This document shows, in pieces, positions 1 through 7,744 of a DNA stretch of 64,000 bases. The stretch spans positions 1 to 64,000 of the forward strand of contig JAJFHS010000018.1 of the NCBI GenBank assembly GCA_021775475.1. The letters are read 5' to 3'. The notes beneath the pieces are model-generated. The model was not told where the DNA came from. It saw nothing but the letters and a program-made list of their open reading frames with translations, and ran no database searches. How positions within the stretch are numbered: position 1 is the stretch's first letter; every line of letters starts with the position of its first letter. This stretch comes from Hyphomicrobiales bacterium (GTDB lineage Bacteria; Pseudomonadota; Alphaproteobacteria; Rhizobiales; JAJFHR01). A program made the position numbers and the translations under genes.

Positions 1-52
1 ATGTACAGATTGCCATATTGTCAAGCGGATCAAATTGAGGCAGATTGGGCTT

Positions 53-412
53 ATGAATCAGGAAGACGCAATCGAAGCCTTCGCAGCACTTGCTCAGGGC
101 ACCCGTATGACGATTTACCGGCTGCTGGTGCGCGAAGAACCACATGGCATGAGGGTCAGTGAGATATCACGCCAACTCGACATCGTTCCCTCTACCCTGT
201 CGGGACATCTGGCGATACTTAAAAGAGCCGGCTTGTTGAAGGCGACGCGCAATCAGCGAGAAATCCACTATTCGGCCAATCTAGGTACCATGAGCAATCT
301 CGTGAGCTTCATGCTTGAAGATTGCTGCAATGGAAAAGTTGAGAATTGTCAAGAAATCATCTCGTTATTATCAAGAAGTGATAGTAAAATTGATGCAGCG
401 GTAAAATCATAA
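53..412 (+). CDS. ArsR/SmtB-family metalloid-responsive repressor
   Basis: A 119-residue winged-helix repressor that should bind DNA as a dimer and release it on metalloid binding. The recognition helix lies in the PSTLSGHL stretch (residues 47-53), followed by the wing (RNQREIHYSA). Near the C-terminus is a DCC...ENC cluster (Cys91, Cys92, Cys99), the kind of thiol site used for arsenite or antimonite in one ArsR subgroup. I chose ATG 53 over a TTG at 35 because family members start with MNQEDAIEAF-like sequence; a GAGG lies about 12 bases upstream. No arsenic transporter or reductase follows, so it is an orphan here or belongs to genes left of the window. Confidence 0.85.
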   Translation: MNQEDAIEAFAALAQGTRMTIYRLLVREEPHGMRVSEISRQLDIVPSTLSGHLAILKRAGLLKATRNQREIHYSANLGTMSNLVSFMLEDCCNGKVENCQEIISLLSRSDSKIDAAVKS

Positions 413-722
413 ATATAATTTCTGTGAATTTTTCTCTTTGGCTTACCAAATACATGTTCGGGATTGTTGGCCCAGCCCCTGAAACCCGACCAGTTTGTGT
501 TAGAGCATTTTCGGGTTGCATTGCTTCACTGACTATGGAGATATTAAGCACATGAAACTACGACTTACAGCGCGTTGAGCCTGTTGCAAAAGTCCGCTTA
601 CTTCCTTTCCAACAAGAATTTTCAAAGCAGAAATTAACAGAATAATTTTTGAGGTTCCAATTGTAACCCTTGAGCTAAGTTTGATTTGAATGTCCGCTAT
701 GTAGAGCATTGGGCATTGATTC
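413..722. other. Gene-less stretch after arsR
   Basis: About 310 bases with no convincing coding potential on either strand. It is AT-rich. At about 578-595 it carries the words GAGCCTGTTGCAAAAGTC, which resemble ends of some insertion sequences, but there is no partner end or transposase. Confidence 0.5.
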
Positions 723-1427
723 TTGAATTGGGCAAATTTCTACTTTCCCCCATTCGACAAGCCGCGAACAGCCGCGACACCTCCCGACACCCCAACAAAT
801 CAACCCGATATTAGCCAATACACCCACTCTGTCGCGGATGCCGTTATCGCCTTTCAGGACGCCTCTATGTCTATCACCGACCGCACCATTCAGCGCTATT
901 GCCACAATTGCAAGTTGCGCACCATTCGTGTTGATCCAGAGACGCGACAACCGACGACACGGGAAAATTATATATTCCTGATTGATCCGACGTCGATCCC
1001 GGAACGCATTGCTCAGCTTCGGGAAAAGCAGGAATTTGTTAACCCGACAGTCGTCGCGGCAAGTCGCGACGTGACGCGAACGGTCGCGACTGGTCACGAC
1101 ATGTCGGAGCCTGTCGCACCGGTTGTTGAAGAAGCTGAGACGGAGAAATCGCCCAAGGAAAAGACTGCTGATCTGGAGCAGTTGAGTGAGAAAATTATGA
1201 CGCTGGAGATTGATAAGCGCGTGCGCGATGGATTAATAGGACAATTGAAAGATGATCGTAAGGAATTGCTGGCACAGCTTCAGAATTACGTTGAAACCAT
1301 CACCACCCAAAGCCGAATGATCGGGCAGCTTGAAACCCGCCTGGAATTGTCGGCCCCGCAGCCCCATCCGGCAATACGCGACGTGGGGGATAACCACGCA
1401 AATGAACACTCTCAGGATAGTGTATAA
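723..1427 (+). CDS. Helix-turn-helix protein of mobile element, coiled-coil C-terminus
   Basis: Function not known. Residues about 35-100 form a DNA-binding, excisionase-like module (SITDRTIQRYCHNCKLRTIRV followed by a FLIDP...IPERI segment) of a type seen in plasmid and phage regions of alphaproteobacteria. A low-complexity, Thr/Arg/Val-rich linker follows. The last ~80 residues (EQLSEKIMTLEIDKRVRD...) are predicted coiled coil, suggesting oligomerisation. The start is uncertain: TTG 723 is the longest reading; ATG 867 would cut into the HTH. The DNA itself holds 10-bp phased repeats (separate entries), so the gene may contain its own binding sites. It lies just upstream of the Rep-like gene and probably works with it. 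Confidence 0.6.
   Translation: MNWANFYFPPFDKPRTAATPPDTPTNQPDISQYTHSVADAVIAFQDASMSITDRTIQRYCHNCKLRTIRVDPETRQPTTRENYIFLIDPTSIPERIAQLREKQEFVNPTVVAASRDVTRTVATGHDMSEPVAPVVEEAETEKSPKEKTADLEQLSEKIMTLEIDKRVRDGLIGQLKDDRKELLAQLQNYVETITTQSRMIGQLETRLELSAPQPHPAIRDVGDNHANEHSQDSV
751..790. repeat. 10-bp phased repeats, cluster 1
   Basis: Four consecutive decamers in register (starts 751, 761, 771, 781) share a CGCGAC-like core: CATTCGAC, GCCGCGAA, GCCGCGAC, CTCCCGAC, each followed by two variable bases. Ten bases is one helical turn and not a multiple of three, so this is a DNA-level repeat and not a peptide repeat. Confidence 0.5.
1053..1120. repeat. 10-bp phased GTCGCGAC repeats, cluster 2
   Basis: Seven decamers start at 1053, 1063, 1073, 1083, 1093, 1103 and 1113. 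The first eight bases read GTCGCGGC, GTCGCGAC, GACGCGAA, GTCGCGAC, GTCACGAC, GTCGGAGC and GTCGCACC. GTCGCGAC is self-complementary. Two more copies in register lie at 941 and 951. One-turn spacing is typical of cooperative protein loading along one DNA face. A role as operator, partition site or origin is an inference. Confidence 0.6.
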
Positions 1428-1435
1428 TTCTCTAT

Positions 1436-1825
1436 ATGGGGGTTGGTAAGGGAAGTGTTTTTAATTCAATGGGTGCGCTGCTCAAAGACCGCAACATTAT
1501 TCTGCGTGGGGCAGATGCTCTTTCGCAAAGTGGTTTTACCCAGGTTCCCAACAGCATGCTGAAGTCTATTGACCTGTCACCGGGAGCAAAACTCACTTAT
1601 GCGATGTTGCTCAGTTATGCATGGCAAAATGAATTTTGTTTTCCCGGTCAGGAAACCTTGGCGAAAGATATGGGGTGCGGCCTGCGTAGTGTCACCCGAT
1701 ACATCAAAGAACTTGAAGATACCAAATTCCTCAAGATCAAGAAGAGGGGACAGGGAAGAGTGAACTTGTATGAACTTAATCTCACCGTTCCAAAAGGTGG
1801 TAGAACCAAGACTGGCCGATCCTAA
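1436..1825 (+). CDS. Replication-initiator-like winged-helix protein
   Basis: A 129-residue protein (118 if ATG 1469 is used) with the helix-turn-helix module of plasmid and phage replication proteins. Residues about 35-105 read FTQVPNSMLK...LSPGAKLTYAMLLSYAW...CFPGQETLAKDMG...RSVTRYIKELE, with a C-terminal beta wing (GRVNLYELNL). It is short for a full initiator, so it may be a stand-alone regulator or a truncated Rep. A TATAAT sits 7 bases before ATG 1436, and GGAAG lies 13 bases before ATG 1469; neither start has an ideal ribosome site. Three palindromes spaced 23 bp follow its stop codon, a placement typical of iterons. Confidence 0.65.
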   Translation: MGVGKGSVFNSMGALLKDRNIILRGADALSQSGFTQVPNSMLKSIDLSPGAKLTYAMLLSYAWQNEFCFPGQETLAKDMGCGLRSVTRYIKELEDTKFLKIKKRGQGRVNLYELNLTVPKGGRTKTGRS

Positions 1826-1827
1826 CA

Positions 1828-1888
1828 CGCCATATTGGCGTGCCCAGACAAGCCACAATTGCGCGTCTGGGTATGCCAAATTGGCGCA
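1828..1888. repeat. Three 23-bp-spaced palindromes (iteron-like)
   Basis: GCCATATTGGCG (from 1829), GCCACAATTGCGC (from 1852) and GCCAAATTGGCGC (from 1875) start exactly 23 bases apart, just after the Rep-like gene. Each is a near-perfect palindrome. The middle copy is also flanked by CCCAGAC/GTCTGGG, which could fold as a hairpin. Equal spacing of about two helical turns suggests iterons or operators. Confidence 0.6.
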
Positions 1889-1958
1889 CTAATAATACCC
1901 ATCTAAAAACAAAAGAAATTAATATTAAGTACAACCATTAAAATGGAAAAGAAGGGAA

Positions 1959-3152
1959 TTAACGAATTTTCAGTTCACGAAACTCATCCAATAAATCTGC
2001 CCACTGTTGCATCAACTCAATCCGTTGTTTCCAGTAAGAAGCTCGGTTGTATGCTCGTCTGATTGCGTTTCTATCTTGATGGGCAAGAACGGCCTCAATA
2101 ACGTCCGGATCGAAGCCGCGAGAGTTGAGGATGGTGCTGGCGGTCACCCGGAAGCCGTGTGATGTCACTTCATCCTTGGTATAGCCCATCCGGCGCAAAG
2201 CTGCGTTAAATGCATTTTCAGACAATTGCTGGCGCTTTGAGCGTACAGAGGGGAAGACCAATTCTCCGTTATCTGAAAATGGCCAAATATTTTCTAATAC
2301 AGTGAGCGCTTGACGAGACAGGGGCACATCATGGGGGCGGCGCATCTTCATACGTTCTGCGGGGATGCGCCAAGATGCTTTTTCAAGATCAAATTCGGAA
2401 CGCACGGCATGACGGACTTCTCCAGGCCGGACACAAGTTAAAATTTGAAATTTCATGGCAGCTGTTACTGTTGGCCAACCGCTATAGGTGTCAATCGCGC
2501 ATAAAAGAGCACCAAACTCTTTTTCATCGATAATTGCAGCGCGACCTTTTCTCTTTGGCGGCAACAAGGCACCGCGCAAAGCGATAGTCGGATCGTTTTC
2601 CGCCCGCAAGGTCATGATTGCCAGTCGAAACACGCTGGAAATGGTTCCTCTGAGCTTTCGGGCTGTTTCGCGTCTGCTGCTCTTTTCAACCTTTTTGAGC
2701 AAATCCAGCACTTCTGCTGAGGAAATTTCACTGATTGGACGATCTGACAACGGCAAGGCGATATCCGTTAAAAGCCACTTGTTCTTTTTCAAAGTGGCTT
2801 CGGCAACTTCTTTATCTTGCAGATTGGCAAGGTATTCTTCAGCAATCAGGCCAAATGTAATTTCTGATGTGACAATTTCAGCAATACTATCCAGTTTTTT
2901 CTGAGCAGATGGATCCTTGCCTTCACCCAGCAGCTTTTTTGATTCTTCACGCTTCTTTCTGGCCTCTGCAATGGTGATTTGGGGGTATCGTCCGTAGGCG
3001 AGAAGTTTCTCTTTTCCACGAAAGCGATATTTCAATCGCCAAAGCTTGGAACCGCTTGTATTTACAAGTAAAAACAATCCTCCGCCGTCGGACAGTTTAT
3101 ATGCCTTTTTGCGGGGTTTGGCCTTGCTAACAGCGAAGTCTGAGAGGGGCAT
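1959..3152 (-). CDS. P4-type tyrosine recombinase (integrase)
   Basis: A site-specific recombinase that integrates and excises the island at a tRNA 3' end. The N-terminus is the arm-binding DUF4102-like domain (KLSDGGGLFLLV...LAYGRYPQITIAEAR), followed by a core-binding SAM-like domain and the catalytic domain. Visible catalytic positions are the first Arg in TCVRPGEVRHA, HGFR (His-x-x-Arg), the LAHQD box and the Tyr in RRAYNRA. I chose ATG 3152 because family members start MPLSDxAVxxAKPR; a longer reading starts at 3182. The gene lies 164 bp from tRNA-Leu with its 5' end toward it, the usual arrangement for tRNA-integrated islands. It looks intact. Confidence 0.92.
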   Translation of the reverse strand: MPLSDFAVSKAKPRKKAYKLSDGGGLFLLVNTSGSKLWRLKYRFRGKEKLLAYGRYPQITIAEARKKREESKKLLGEGKDPSAQKKLDSIAEIVTSEITFGLIAEEYLANLQDKEVAEATLKKNKWLLTDIALPLSDRPISEISSAEVLDLLKKVEKSSRRETARKLRGTISSVFRLAIMTLRAENDPTIALRGALLPPKRKGRAAIIDEKEFGALLCAIDTYSGWPTVTAAMKFQILTCVRPGEVRHAVRSEFDLEKASWRIPAERMKMRRPHDVPLSRQALTVLENIWPFSDNGELVFPSVRSKRQQLSENAFNAALRRMGYTKDEVTSHGFRVTASTILNSRGFDPDVIEAVLAHQDRNAIRRAYNRASYWKQRIELMQQWADLLDEFRELKIR

Positions 3153-3206
3153 TGGGGGTATCGTCAATCCGGGTTTATACAAGATACCCCCAAATATACC
3201 CCCAAT
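3152..3206. promoter_or_regulatory. GGGGGTAT repeats at the integrase start
   Basis: TTGGGGGTATC (3152-3162) is repeated in inverse as GATACCCCCAA (3183-3193) and ATACCCCCAA (3197-3206). The copies straddle the integrase start and face the tRNA. They could be arm-type integrase sites or an autoregulatory operator; which one is not determinable from sequence. Confidence 0.5.
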
Positions 3207-3315
3207 TTCATGAGAAACAAGGAAAATCTATGTGTTTCCATGTCCACATAGATTTTTTAAAACATTGATTTTATTGAGTTTTTGTGGTGTTATGTTCACC
3301 TGTGAGAAGGTGTTT

Positions 3316-3402
3316 TGGTGCCCTGGAGAAGACTCGAACTTCCACTTCCATACGGAAACTAGCACCTGAAGCTAGCGCGTCTACCAATTCCGCCACCAGG
3401 GC
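3316..3402 (-). tRNA. tRNA-Leu(CAG)
   Basis: A complete class II tRNA with encoded CCA (TGG at 3316-3318 on the plus strand). The acceptor stem pairs GCCCTGG with CCAGGGC. The anticodon arm CTAGC-TTCAGGT-GCTAG gives CAG. A long variable arm and the GTTCGAGTC T-arm are present. Its 3' end faces the integrase, so it is the probable attachment site of the island. No second copy of the 3' end is found within positions 1-3,300, so the other att site should lie left of the window. Confidence 0.97.
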
Positions 3403-3517
3403 ATTGGGGCGAACAACTAGGATGACATTCGCCTGTTGTCAATGGAATTGCGCATAATAGTTTTTCCAGATGGGTTTAATAATCATTATTGGCAATTGCA
3501 GGGCAAATCAGTTATTC

Positions 3518-4525
3518 ATGGAACATGACTTCTCTTTAAATGAAGGTGGCGCAAAAGTGCACTCTGGCGATCTTATTTGTATTTTTGGCGGCTCGGGCTT
3601 TGTTGGCCGCTCGGTTGTGCGTGCTTTGGCACAGCGCGGCTATAGAATCAGGGTTGCCGTGCGCAGGCCCGATCTGGCTTTGCATCTCCAGCCTATCGGC
3701 GATGTCGGACAGATTCATGCGGTCCAAGCTAATCTGCGATATCCGCAATCTGTCAAGGCTGCCATGGAAGGCGCTGATGCTGTCATCAACCTGGTTGGCA
3801 TTTTGCACGAAAGCGGGCATCAGACTTTTGAAGATGTTCATGTGTCGGGGGCCGAGGCTATTGCTAAAGCAGCGGGCGAGCAGGGTATCAAAAAACTTGT
3901 TCATATGTCAGCGTTGGGTGTGAATGCAGAGGCGAGTTCGCAATATGCCCGCACCAAGGCAGAAGGTGCTGTACGTGTGCAAAACGCTTTCAGCGATGCG
4001 AGCATTCTTGAGCCATCGGTTTTGTTTGGGCCTGAGGACAATTTTTTCAACAAATTTGCCGCCTTGGCGAGATTGACCCCGGTGTTTCCGCTGATTGGTG
4101 GCGGGCATACTAAATTTCAGCCGTTATTTGTCGGTGATCTGGCGCAGGCGGTTGTTGCGTGTCTGGAAAAAAACGATGCAGTTGGGCGAAAATTTGAACT
4201 TGGCGGGCCGGAGGTTTTGAGCCTTGCCGAGATTATGGAATTTATTTTCACCACTATAGGCCGTAAACGCATAACAGTGCCGCTGCCCTTTGCTGTGGCG
4301 CGGTTTGAGGCAAAATTTCTGCAACTGTTGCCAAATCCTATTCTCACCGTTGATCAGGTTGAAATGCTGAAGCAGGATTCAATTGTCAGTTCTGAAGCTG
4401 TTTCGCAAAACCGCAGTCTGGCGGGCCTTGGTATCAAACCTCATTCGGTTGAAGCAATTGTACCGCCCTATCTGGTGCGCTTTCGTCGCGCCGGGCAGTT
4501 TAGTCAGGTTAGTCCGACAGAATAG
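3518..4525 (+). CDS. NDUFA9-like NAD(P)-binding epimerase-family protein
   Basis: An atypical short-chain dehydrogenase related to the complex I NDUFA9 subunit and nucleoside-diphosphate-sugar epimerases. The Rossmann motif GGSGFVGRSVV lies near residues 24-34. VINLVGIL and VHMSALGVNAEASSQYARTKAEGA carry the Ser and Tyr-x-x-x-Lys positions. The C-terminal region (FGPEDNFFNKFA..., FQPLFVGDLAQAV) is typical of the NDUFA9/YbjT branch. I prefer ATG 3518 over 3470 because the extra 16 residues are unlike family N-termini. In alphaproteobacteria such proteins are linked to complex I or quinone metabolism, but no partner gene is adjacent. The gene ends 17 bp inside the convergent nucleosidase gene. 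Confidence 0.85.
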   Translation: MEHDFSLNEGGAKVHSGDLICIFGGSGFVGRSVVRALAQRGYRIRVAVRRPDLALHLQPIGDVGQIHAVQANLRYPQSVKAAMEGADAVINLVGILHESGHQTFEDVHVSGAEAIAKAAGEQGIKKLVHMSALGVNAEASSQYARTKAEGAVRVQNAFSDASILEPSVLFGPEDNFFNKFAALARLTPVFPLIGGGHTKFQPLFVGDLAQAVVACLEKNDAVGRKFELGGPEVLSLAEIMEFIFTTIGRKRITVPLPFAVARFEAKFLQLLPNPILTVDQVEMLKQDSIVSSEAVSQNRSLAGLGIKPHSVEAIVPPYLVRFRRAGQFSQVSPTE

Positions 4526-5324
4526 GTAAAATGCGCTTCGCTGTTGCTGTAATCACCTTGAGGGCATCGGTGGTGCCGTCGGCTTCGCCTTTTTCAAAAT
4601 CAACATCATGTTGACCCATCTGGTTGGTTACATGAGCAAAGCAGATGACAGATTTATCGCGCGCAGCAGCGAAAGCGTAAAGAGCGGCCGTTTCCATTTC
4701 AACGGCCAGCAGACCGCGTTGTTGCATGGTGGTGATGGCGTGTTCAGTCTCGCGAAAAGGCGCATCTGTGGTCCAGGTGGCTCCAGTTAAAACCTCGATT
4801 TCAAGATCGGCAAATGCACCATCAAGAGTGTCGATCAAGACCGTCGGCGCATGACTGTATTGAGAAGGGGGTTGATAGTGATAGCTGGTGCCTTCATCGC
4901 GCAAGGCGCGCTCGATCAAGATGAAATAGGGTGGTTTTTGTACCGGTGAAATTTGACCGGACGATGTGACACTGATCAACAGTTTGCAGCCTGAGACAAA
5001 AAGTTCTTCTGCCACCAAAACAGCAAACGATGATCCGACGACACAGCCTATAATGCCGAAGGTCAGGCCGTCCTGTTCAAAGGTGTATAGCTCGGTGTGA
5101 TAACACATCCAGCCGCCGTGGAGACTGGCGCGACCATCTGATTTCAAGCGGCGAACCATATCGCCATCAGGATCGAGCAGGCAGATGTCCGGCACCTGTT
5201 CAAGCGTACCGGATTTTTGCCGTTGCGCCTCGCGCAATAACGCCTCGGGCACAAACACTGATTTTTCATCATAGTGTTTAGTGGCGAGAATCGGGGGCTT
5301 TTCCGTATCGTTCATGCGTATCAA
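4509..5324 (-). CDS. Nucleoside phosphorylase / nucleosidase family protein
   Basis: A 271-residue member of the PNP/UDP family of N-ribosyl-cleaving enzymes. VMVRRLKSDG-like and HTELYTFEQDGLTFGIIGCVVGSSFAVLVAEEL segments build the phosphate/ribose pocket. The late motif LLAVEMETAALYAFAA contains the Glu-Met-Glu that holds the ribose hydroxyls in this family. Specificity (purine, uridine or AMP) cannot be decided from motifs. It may start at Met-4 (5315). Its 3' end overlaps that of the convergent epimerase gene by 17 bp. The TauE gene behind it is on the same strand, 26 bp away. Confidence 0.8.
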   Translation of the reverse strand: MIRMNDTEKPPILATKHYDEKSVFVPEALLREAQRQKSGTLEQVPDICLLDPDGDMVRRLKSDGRASLHGGWMCYHTELYTFEQDGLTFGIIGCVVGSSFAVLVAEELFVSGCKLLISVTSSGQISPVQKPPYFILIERALRDEGTSYHYQPPSQYSHAPTVLIDTLDGAFADLEIEVLTGATWTTDAPFRETEHAITTMQQRGLLAVEMETAALYAFAAARDKSVICFAHVTNQMGQHDVDFEKGEADGTTDALKVITATAKRILPILSD

Positions 5325-5349
5325 CTTCCGGTTATTTTTAGATTTGTCA

Positions 5350-6072
5350 CTATAATAAAATCAATATTCCTGCCACCAAAAGTAATGCCAGAACGATCTG
5401 ATTAAAGCGGTGGTCTCCTAATCTGTCATAGGTTTTGCGGCCGAGCCAGGTACCCGCCAACATTCCGGGAATTGCAAAGATTATCCACTTGCCAACCTCG
5501 AGAGTCATAAAACCGCTGAATGCCTGGGAGGTTGCAGAAAATAGCAAAATTGATAGATTAAAACTTTGAAACATCCCGCGTTTTTGGTGTTTGGTCCACC
5601 CCTTCAAACTTCCCCATATGGTTGGAAGCGGGCCCGACAGGCCTGCAAGGCCTCCCAATATGCCGCCGCCCAGTCCGACAATTGCATCCATGGTGCGCCC
5701 ACCCCAGGTGATGACGGGTGTTGAGCGTTTTGCCAGCATTATCAAGCTGTAGATAATCAGCAGACTCCCAACCAGAAATTTGAAAGTTTCAAGCGCTATA
5801 TGCGGTAAAAGCAGCGTTCCCAAGGGGACACCGATGAGCCCGCCGGCTATGAAGGGAGCAACCTGGTGCCAGACAATATGCGGCCAGATAGTTTTGAATG
5901 TTTGAAGCTGGCCAATGATTGAACAGATAACCACCATTGGTGCAGCTATAACTGGTGGTACCACCTGGAGCCAGAACACCAGAGCGGTCAGTCCGGTGCC
6001 AAAACCCGTTAGTCCGGTTACATAACCACCGGCAAGAGCGCCACTTAAAATGATTATTTCGTTCGCGCCCAT
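5350..6072 (-). CDS. TauE/SafE-family anion exporter
   Basis: A 240-residue inner-membrane protein with about seven or eight hydrophobic segments and two GxxxGLxGxGxG-like half repeats: ALAGGYVTGLTGFGTGLTAL near the N-terminus and GLGGGILGGLAGLSGPLPTIW near residue 135. That internal duplication is the signature of the family, which exports sulfite, sulfoacetate and other organic anions. The substrate is unknown here. It sits between uppP and the nucleosidase gene on the same strand with short gaps, so the three may share a transcript without sharing a function. Confidence 0.88.
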   Translation of the reverse strand: MGANEIIILSGALAGGYVTGLTGFGTGLTALVFWLQVVPPVIAAPMVVICSIIGQLQTFKTIWPHIVWHQVAPFIAGGLIGVPLGTLLLPHIALETFKFLVGSLLIIYSLIMLAKRSTPVITWGGRTMDAIVGLGGGILGGLAGLSGPLPTIWGSLKGWTKHQKRGMFQSFNLSILLFSATSQAFSGFMTLEVGKWIIFAIPGMLAGTWLGRKTYDRLGDHRFNQIVLALLLVAGILILL

Positions 6073-6087
6073 GTTGAAACGTCGCCC

Positions 6088-6942
6088 TTACCAGTAAATA
6101 TACACCAACAATGCAGCGCCGCCGATGAGGCGGTAGGCGACGAAGGGCATCAGGGTCATTTTCTTGAGCAAAGCCATCATAAACCAGATTGAAAGGAAGG
6201 CTGAGATGAAGGCGAGGCCGGCTGCAACCACGGCGTCATTTTGCAAAGCCAGATCACCGGTACCATAAAGTTCGAAGCCTGTGGCTATTCCAAGGCCCAG
6301 AATTGTGGGGATGGAAAGCAGCATCGATACTCTGGCGGCATCAATCCGGTTGAAGCCAAGGTAACGCGCCATTGAAATAGTAACGCCCGAGCGGCTGGCA
6401 CCGGGAATAAGGGCAATGGCTTGAATAGCGCCGATGAGAATACCATCACGCAAGGTGGTAGATGACATGTCTCGTGTGGTTGCCCCGATGCGATCGCTTA
6501 AGCCTAAGATGATGGCGAAAATAATATTTGTCCAGGCGATCACGGATAAGGTACGCAGGTTTTCTATCCATCCGGTTTTCAGCAATATAAACCCAAAGAT
6601 AAAAACCGGTATGGTGGCAACTATCAAATACAGCAAAAACCGGCCCTGGTGTGACAGGTGGCCCCGGCACAGGTCGAAAAACCCGCCAATAAGGCCTTTG
6701 ACATCGCGCCAGAAATACAACAATACTGCGAATAATGAGCCCACATGGATCGACACATCCATCAATGGTCCCTGATCCTGCCACTGGGTAAGCAGGTGCA
6801 GAAGATTTAGATGGCCCGAAGAGCTGATTGGCAAAAATTCTGTCAGGCCCTGGATAATGGCCAGAGCGATCAATTGTTCGAAAGGCACGCGGCGTTTGTC
6901 CTGTGTTTTGGGATTTGCGAAATAGGTTGTCGTTACTGGCAA
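6088..6942 (-). CDS. uppP: Undecaprenyl-diphosphate phosphatase UppP
   Basis: Dephosphorylates C55-diphosphate to recycle the lipid carrier for peptidoglycan and other polymers, acting at the outer face of the inner membrane. The two catalytic signatures are present: QGLTEFLPISSSGH at residues 31-44, and PGASRSG in the second half of the protein. At 284 residues it has normal length apart from a slightly long, charged N-terminus (MPVTTTYFANPKTQDKRRVP). An internal start would have to be a non-ATG codon near FEQLIALAII. It is the first gene of the leftward uppP-tauE-nucleosidase run. Confidence 0.95.
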   Translation of the reverse strand: MPVTTTYFANPKTQDKRRVPFEQLIALAIIQGLTEFLPISSSGHLNLLHLLTQWQDQGPLMDVSIHVGSLFAVLLYFWRDVKGLIGGFFDLCRGHLSHQGRFLLYLIVATIPVFIFGFILLKTGWIENLRTLSVIAWTNIIFAIILGLSDRIGATTRDMSSTTLRDGILIGAIQAIALIPGASRSGVTISMARYLGFNRIDAARVSMLLSIPTILGLGIATGFELYGTGDLALQNDAVVAAGLAFISAFLSIWFMMALLKKMTLMPFVAYRLIGGAALLVYIYW

Positions 6943-7054
6943 CAGTTTCTATACCCTATTGAAATATGTTTCCAGTTAACCATTTCATAATTGCACCTAA
7001 AAGGTCGTACGCTTTTATGTTCACCTGTCGACGAAAAAGTTTTAAAATATAACC

Positions 7055-7744
7055 ATGCCTCAGTTGTACCATTATCCGTTTTGTCCATTCTCCCGCCGGA
7101 TCCGACTGGCTTTGGGAGAGTATGGCGCGTCGTTTGAATTGATTGAAGAAGAGCCGTGGGCAAAACGTGCTGATTTCATGATACTCAACCCAACAGGAGA
7201 AATTCCGGTACTGGTTGATAATGATGGCTCAATTGCAGCGGGAATTTATGCGGTAAGCGAATATCTTGATGAACTGTATTCTGCTGCATCCGACGTAACC
7301 TTGTTGCCGGGTTCACTGGCGGAGCGCGCTGAGGTGCGGCGTCTTGTGGACTGGTTTGATCATCATTTTTATGTCGCCGTCACCGGTAACCTGATTACCG
7401 AAAAAGTCTATAAGCGCTTTATGGCGCCGGAACAGGGCGGTGGTGCACCTGATATGTTGCGGGTGCGACAAAGCATGGGCAATATTGCCGGTTATATGCA
7501 GCATATTGACTGGCTGGCAGCTGAACGCAGCTGGCTTGCCGGCGATAATATCAGCTCGGCAGATTTATGTGCCGCTGCTCACCTGTCGTGCATTGATTAT
7601 CTGGGTGACGTGCCGTGGCAATATCATGAAAATGCCAAGGACTGGTATGCGCGGATTAAATCGCGCCCCTCTTTCAGGCCCATCCTTGCCGATCATATTC
7701 GCGGGCTCAATCCGTCTGCGCATTATACTGATCTGGATTTTTAA
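7055..7744 (+). CDS. Glutathione S-transferase family protein
   Basis: A 229-residue cytosolic GST-fold protein. The N-terminal thioredoxin-like domain begins LYHYPFCPFSRRIRLALGEYG with a Cys-Pro-Phe-Ser site. The cis-proline element is NPTGEIPVLVD and the Glu-Ser-like pair is YAVSEYLDE. The C-terminal helical domain (LAERAEVRRLVDWFDHHF onward) carries the SSADLCAAAHL capping helix. The CPFS site resembles the Cys-type omega/beta classes. Its stop abuts the TTG start of queG with no gap, so the two are translationally coupled. Confidence 0.88.
   Translation: MPQLYHYPFCPFSRRIRLALGEYGASFELIEEEPWAKRADFMILNPTGEIPVLVDNDGSIAAGIYAVSEYLDELYSAASDVTLLPGSLAERAEVRRLVDWFDHHFYVAVTGNLITEKVYKRFMAPEQGGGAPDMLRVRQSMGNIAGYMQHIDWLAAERSWLAGDNISSADLCAAAHLSCIDYLGDVPWQYHENAKDWYARIKSRPSFRPILADHIRGLNPSAHYTDLDF

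Noticed and set aside
578-595. GAGCCTGTTGCAAAAGTC as an insertion sequence end
   Set aside because: Only one short resemblance, with no inverted partner, target duplication or transposase remnant nearby.
675-1097. Minus-strand 140-residue frame opposite the HTH gene
   Set aside because: It runs over the decamer repeats and has no family resemblance; the plus-strand frame has a recognisable HTH and coiled coil.
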